6,971 bases of DNA, taken from Kiritimatiellia bacterium. GTDB lineage: Bacteria > Verrucomicrobiota > Kiritimatiellia > RFP12 > UBA1067. Shown here in pieces: positions 6,881 to 6,971 of this stretch (its first letter is position 1; every line of letters begins with the position of its first letter). The notes beneath the pieces were generated by a model that was not told where the DNA came from, did not search any database, and worked only from the letters and a program-made list of their open reading frames with translations. The stretch covers positions 1 through 6,971 of the forward strand of contig JAGBXE010000029.1 of NCBI GenBank assembly GCA_017629455.1. Direction: 5' to 3'. The position numbers were made by a program, and so were the translations under genes.

Positions 6881-6906
6881 GGAAAACGAGGGAAGCGTTG
6901 TTTTCC
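6881..6906. repeat. 7-bp inverted repeat between the CstA-family gene and the next start
   Basis: GGAAAAC (6881-6887) pairs exactly with GTTTTCC (6900-6906) around a 12-base loop. A second, exclusive pairing is possible between GGGAA (6890-6894) and TTCCC (6903-6907). No T run follows directly, so an intrinsic terminator is not supported. The loop of the first hairpin contains the likely ribosome site of the next gene. Confidence 0.35.
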
Positions 6907-6971
6907 CAGCCGATGATTTTCTGTTTTCTAGTATTGCTTGCGCTTACGCGTGCTGAGATAATTGAGCGGAT
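6898..6971 (+). CDS. Start of a probable exported protein, cut by the window edge
   Basis: An open frame runs from here to the end of the window. It encodes a short N-terminus with a hydrophobic core and an AXA-like end (MIFCFLVLLALTRA, then EIIER), as in a signal peptide. Two starts are possible: TTG at 6898, which has GAGGGA at 6888-6893 at about the right distance, and ATG at 6913, which has no clear ribosome site. TTG is preferred on that ground. The AEIIER stretch after the predicted cleavage recalls the beginning of mature SurA-type periplasmic chaperones (EIVDRIVAVVN), but only 19 to 24 residues are visible, so this is a guess. The gap to the CstA-family gene is short (23 bases), so it may belong to the same unit. 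Confidence 0.4.
   Translation, partial: MFSQPMIFCFLVLLALTRAEIIER

Noticed and set aside
6881..6906. Intrinsic terminator after the CstA-family gene
   Set aside because: The stem is AT-rich and is followed by CAGCCGATG rather than a T run; a new reading frame also begins inside it.

Overview
The window is one gene-dense stretch with every supported gene on the + strand. It suggests a diderm (Gram-negative) bacterium. Four things support this: a secretin, an outer-membrane DUF481 beta-barrel protein with a Sec signal peptide, a possible type III secretion filament protein, and envelope-type membrane proteins. The combination, with mid-range base composition and frequent TCG serine codons, would fit a member of the PVC group (Lentisphaerae/Kiritimatiellae/Verrucomicrobia-like). 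This is inference from gene style, not from a marker gene.

Layout: (1) 1-309 is the 3' end of a gene whose C-terminus resembles EspA/SseB-type type III secretion filament proteins. (2) 310-471 is a 162-base spacer with two short perfect hairpins and a strong extended -10 promoter motif. The motif lies so close to the next ATG that the mRNA should be leaderless or almost so. (3) 472-6874 is a probable five-gene transcription unit: a GtrA-family membrane protein, a secretin with an N-terminal coiled coil of 11-residue repeats, a DUF481 outer-membrane barrel, a cobalamin-type radical SAM enzyme, and a CstA-family transporter. Junctions are 4 nt, 4 nt, 33 nt and a 1-nt overlap. (4) 6875-6971 holds a small inverted repeat and the probable start of another exported protein that runs off the window.

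How the genes might work together: the first three operon genes are all envelope proteins (lipid-linked sugar transfer, outer-membrane channel, outer-membrane barrel), so an envelope or export role is reasonable. The radical SAM enzyme has an unusual CX4CX2C cluster motif and a B12-like domain without the axial histidine; its substrate is unknown. CstA-family proteins import pyruvate or peptides, and its link to the other genes is only positional. No rRNA, tRNA, CRISPR array, insertion sequence or convincing intrinsic terminator was seen.
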